DNA of 64,000 bases from Cupriavidus taiwanensis (GTDB lineage: Bacteria > Pseudomonadota > Gammaproteobacteria > Burkholderiales > Burkholderiaceae). The notes beneath the pieces were generated by a model. The model had not been told where the DNA came from and ran no database searches. It saw only the letters and a program-made list of their open reading frames with translations. The stretch is from contig NZ_LT984803.1 in the NCBI RefSeq assembly GCF_900250115.1, positions 1,515,583-1,579,582 of the forward strand, read 5' to 3'. The translations under genes were made by a program, and so were the position numbers. Below, one piece after another: positions 63,788 through 64,000 of the stretch (position 1 is the stretch's first letter; each line of letters opens with the position of its first letter).

Positions 63788-63878
63788 GGCGATAAGGCGA
63801 TAAGGCGATAAGGCGATAAGGCGATAAGGCGATAAGGCGATAAGGCGATAAGGCGATAAGGCGATAAGGCGATAAGGC
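63783..63878 (+). repeat. 8-bp microsatellite (GATAAGGC) x 12, perfect
   Basis: Twelve uninterrupted copies of GATAAGGC, 96 bp. The TAA in the first unit (63785-63787) is the stop codon of the GNAT gene. The repeat ends 13 bases before the stop of the convergent gene at the window edge. Confidence 0.97.
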
Positions 63879-63891
63879 GCCGGCGCGGCGC

Positions 63892-64000
63892 TCAGCGCGG
63901 CGCCGGCACGATGCCGGTGTCGCGCGACAGGTTCAGCGTGCCGTGGTATGCCACGTCGCCGATGCGGCCGTCGGCGTCGAAGCTGCGCTCGTTCAGGTCG
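63892..64000 (-). CDS. C-terminal end of an unidentified protein (truncated by window edge)
   Basis: A minus-strand frame open from the window edge to TGA at 63892 encodes a last ~36 residues, DLNERSFDADGRIGDVAYHGTLNLSRDT followed by GIVPAPR. Codon use has the high third-position G/C of the neighbours. I do not recognise the family from this fragment. It converges with the GNAT gene, with the octanucleotide repeat between them. Confidence 0.5.
   Translation of the reverse strand, partial: DLNERSFDADGRIGDVAYHGTLNLSRDTGIVPAPR

Noticed and set aside
63783..63878. Possible CRISPR array
   Set aside because: Units are 8 bp and contiguous with no spacers. It is a microsatellite. The 11-bp array at 10861 was rejected for the same reason. 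No cas genes are present.

Overview
The window is about two thirds G+C, densely coded with strongly GC-rich third codon positions, and contains no rRNA, phage or insertion sequence. Family content and gene order point to chromosome 1 of a Cupriavidus species close to C. necator (Burkholderiales). This rests on the fadB - pncA - thiolase - acyl-CoA dehydrogenase cluster, the complete tetronate pathway (ltnD, otnK, otnC, otnI, denD) and the TRAP and Bug-type solute-binding proteins. The assignment is from recognition of families and order, not from a search.

Layout. 1-5 kb: end of a MocR-type regulator, a DUF2798 membrane protein, a divergent SDR / GlxA-type AraC regulator pair, and polyphosphate kinase. 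5.2-5.5 kb: tRNA-Asp(GTC) followed by a 56-bp duplication of its 3' end that closes a tRNA-like element. 5.6-10.6 kb: ppiD, the divergent tesA / ybbA pair with overlapping start codons, and pgi. 10.9-18.3 kb (minus strand): amidase, three-part TRAP transporter, D-amino-acid dehydrogenase and nnr, arranged like an uptake-and-catabolism cassette. 18.4-21.5 kb: an orphan histidine kinase, a DUF2188 protein with a terminator in its leader, a two-gene small-protein operon under a near-perfect LexA box, and a winged-helix regulator. 21.7-30.3 kb: purL, then a parvulin / BolA / YciB / MsrB / SelO group on the minus strand.

30.8-37.8 kb: an acyl-CoA synthetase followed by a five-gene ABC importer of the branched-chain amino acid (HAAT) family, then an amino-acid permease. 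39.8-51.2 kb: a long plus-strand beta-oxidation region: FadB, nicotinamidase, thiolase, acyl-CoA dehydrogenase, SDR, thioesterase, MDR reductase, class II aldolase-like protein, a second SDR and an alpha/beta hydrolase. 51.3-56.0 kb: macro-domain hydrolase, iron-type alcohol dehydrogenase, HSL-family esterase, Bug-type binding protein and a hotdog thioesterase. 56.2-63.2 kb: the tetronate operon with its FadR/GntR-type regulator and MFS carrier. The window ends with a GNAT acetyltransferase, a 12-copy octanucleotide repeat and the tail of an unidentified gene.

Linking signals. A 12-bp palindrome related to GAACGATCGTTC lies in front of the acyl-CoA synthetase (two copies), fadB (on the -35 box) and the HSL esterase, which suggests one TetR-type lipid regulon. 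Three paired palindromic elements of one family lie between genes. Three different short tandem repeats each include the stop codon of the gene they follow. Most single-gene calls are conventional; the less usual material is the tRNA-like element, the LexA-controlled small-protein operon, the asymmetric ABC ATPase pair and the repeat patterns.
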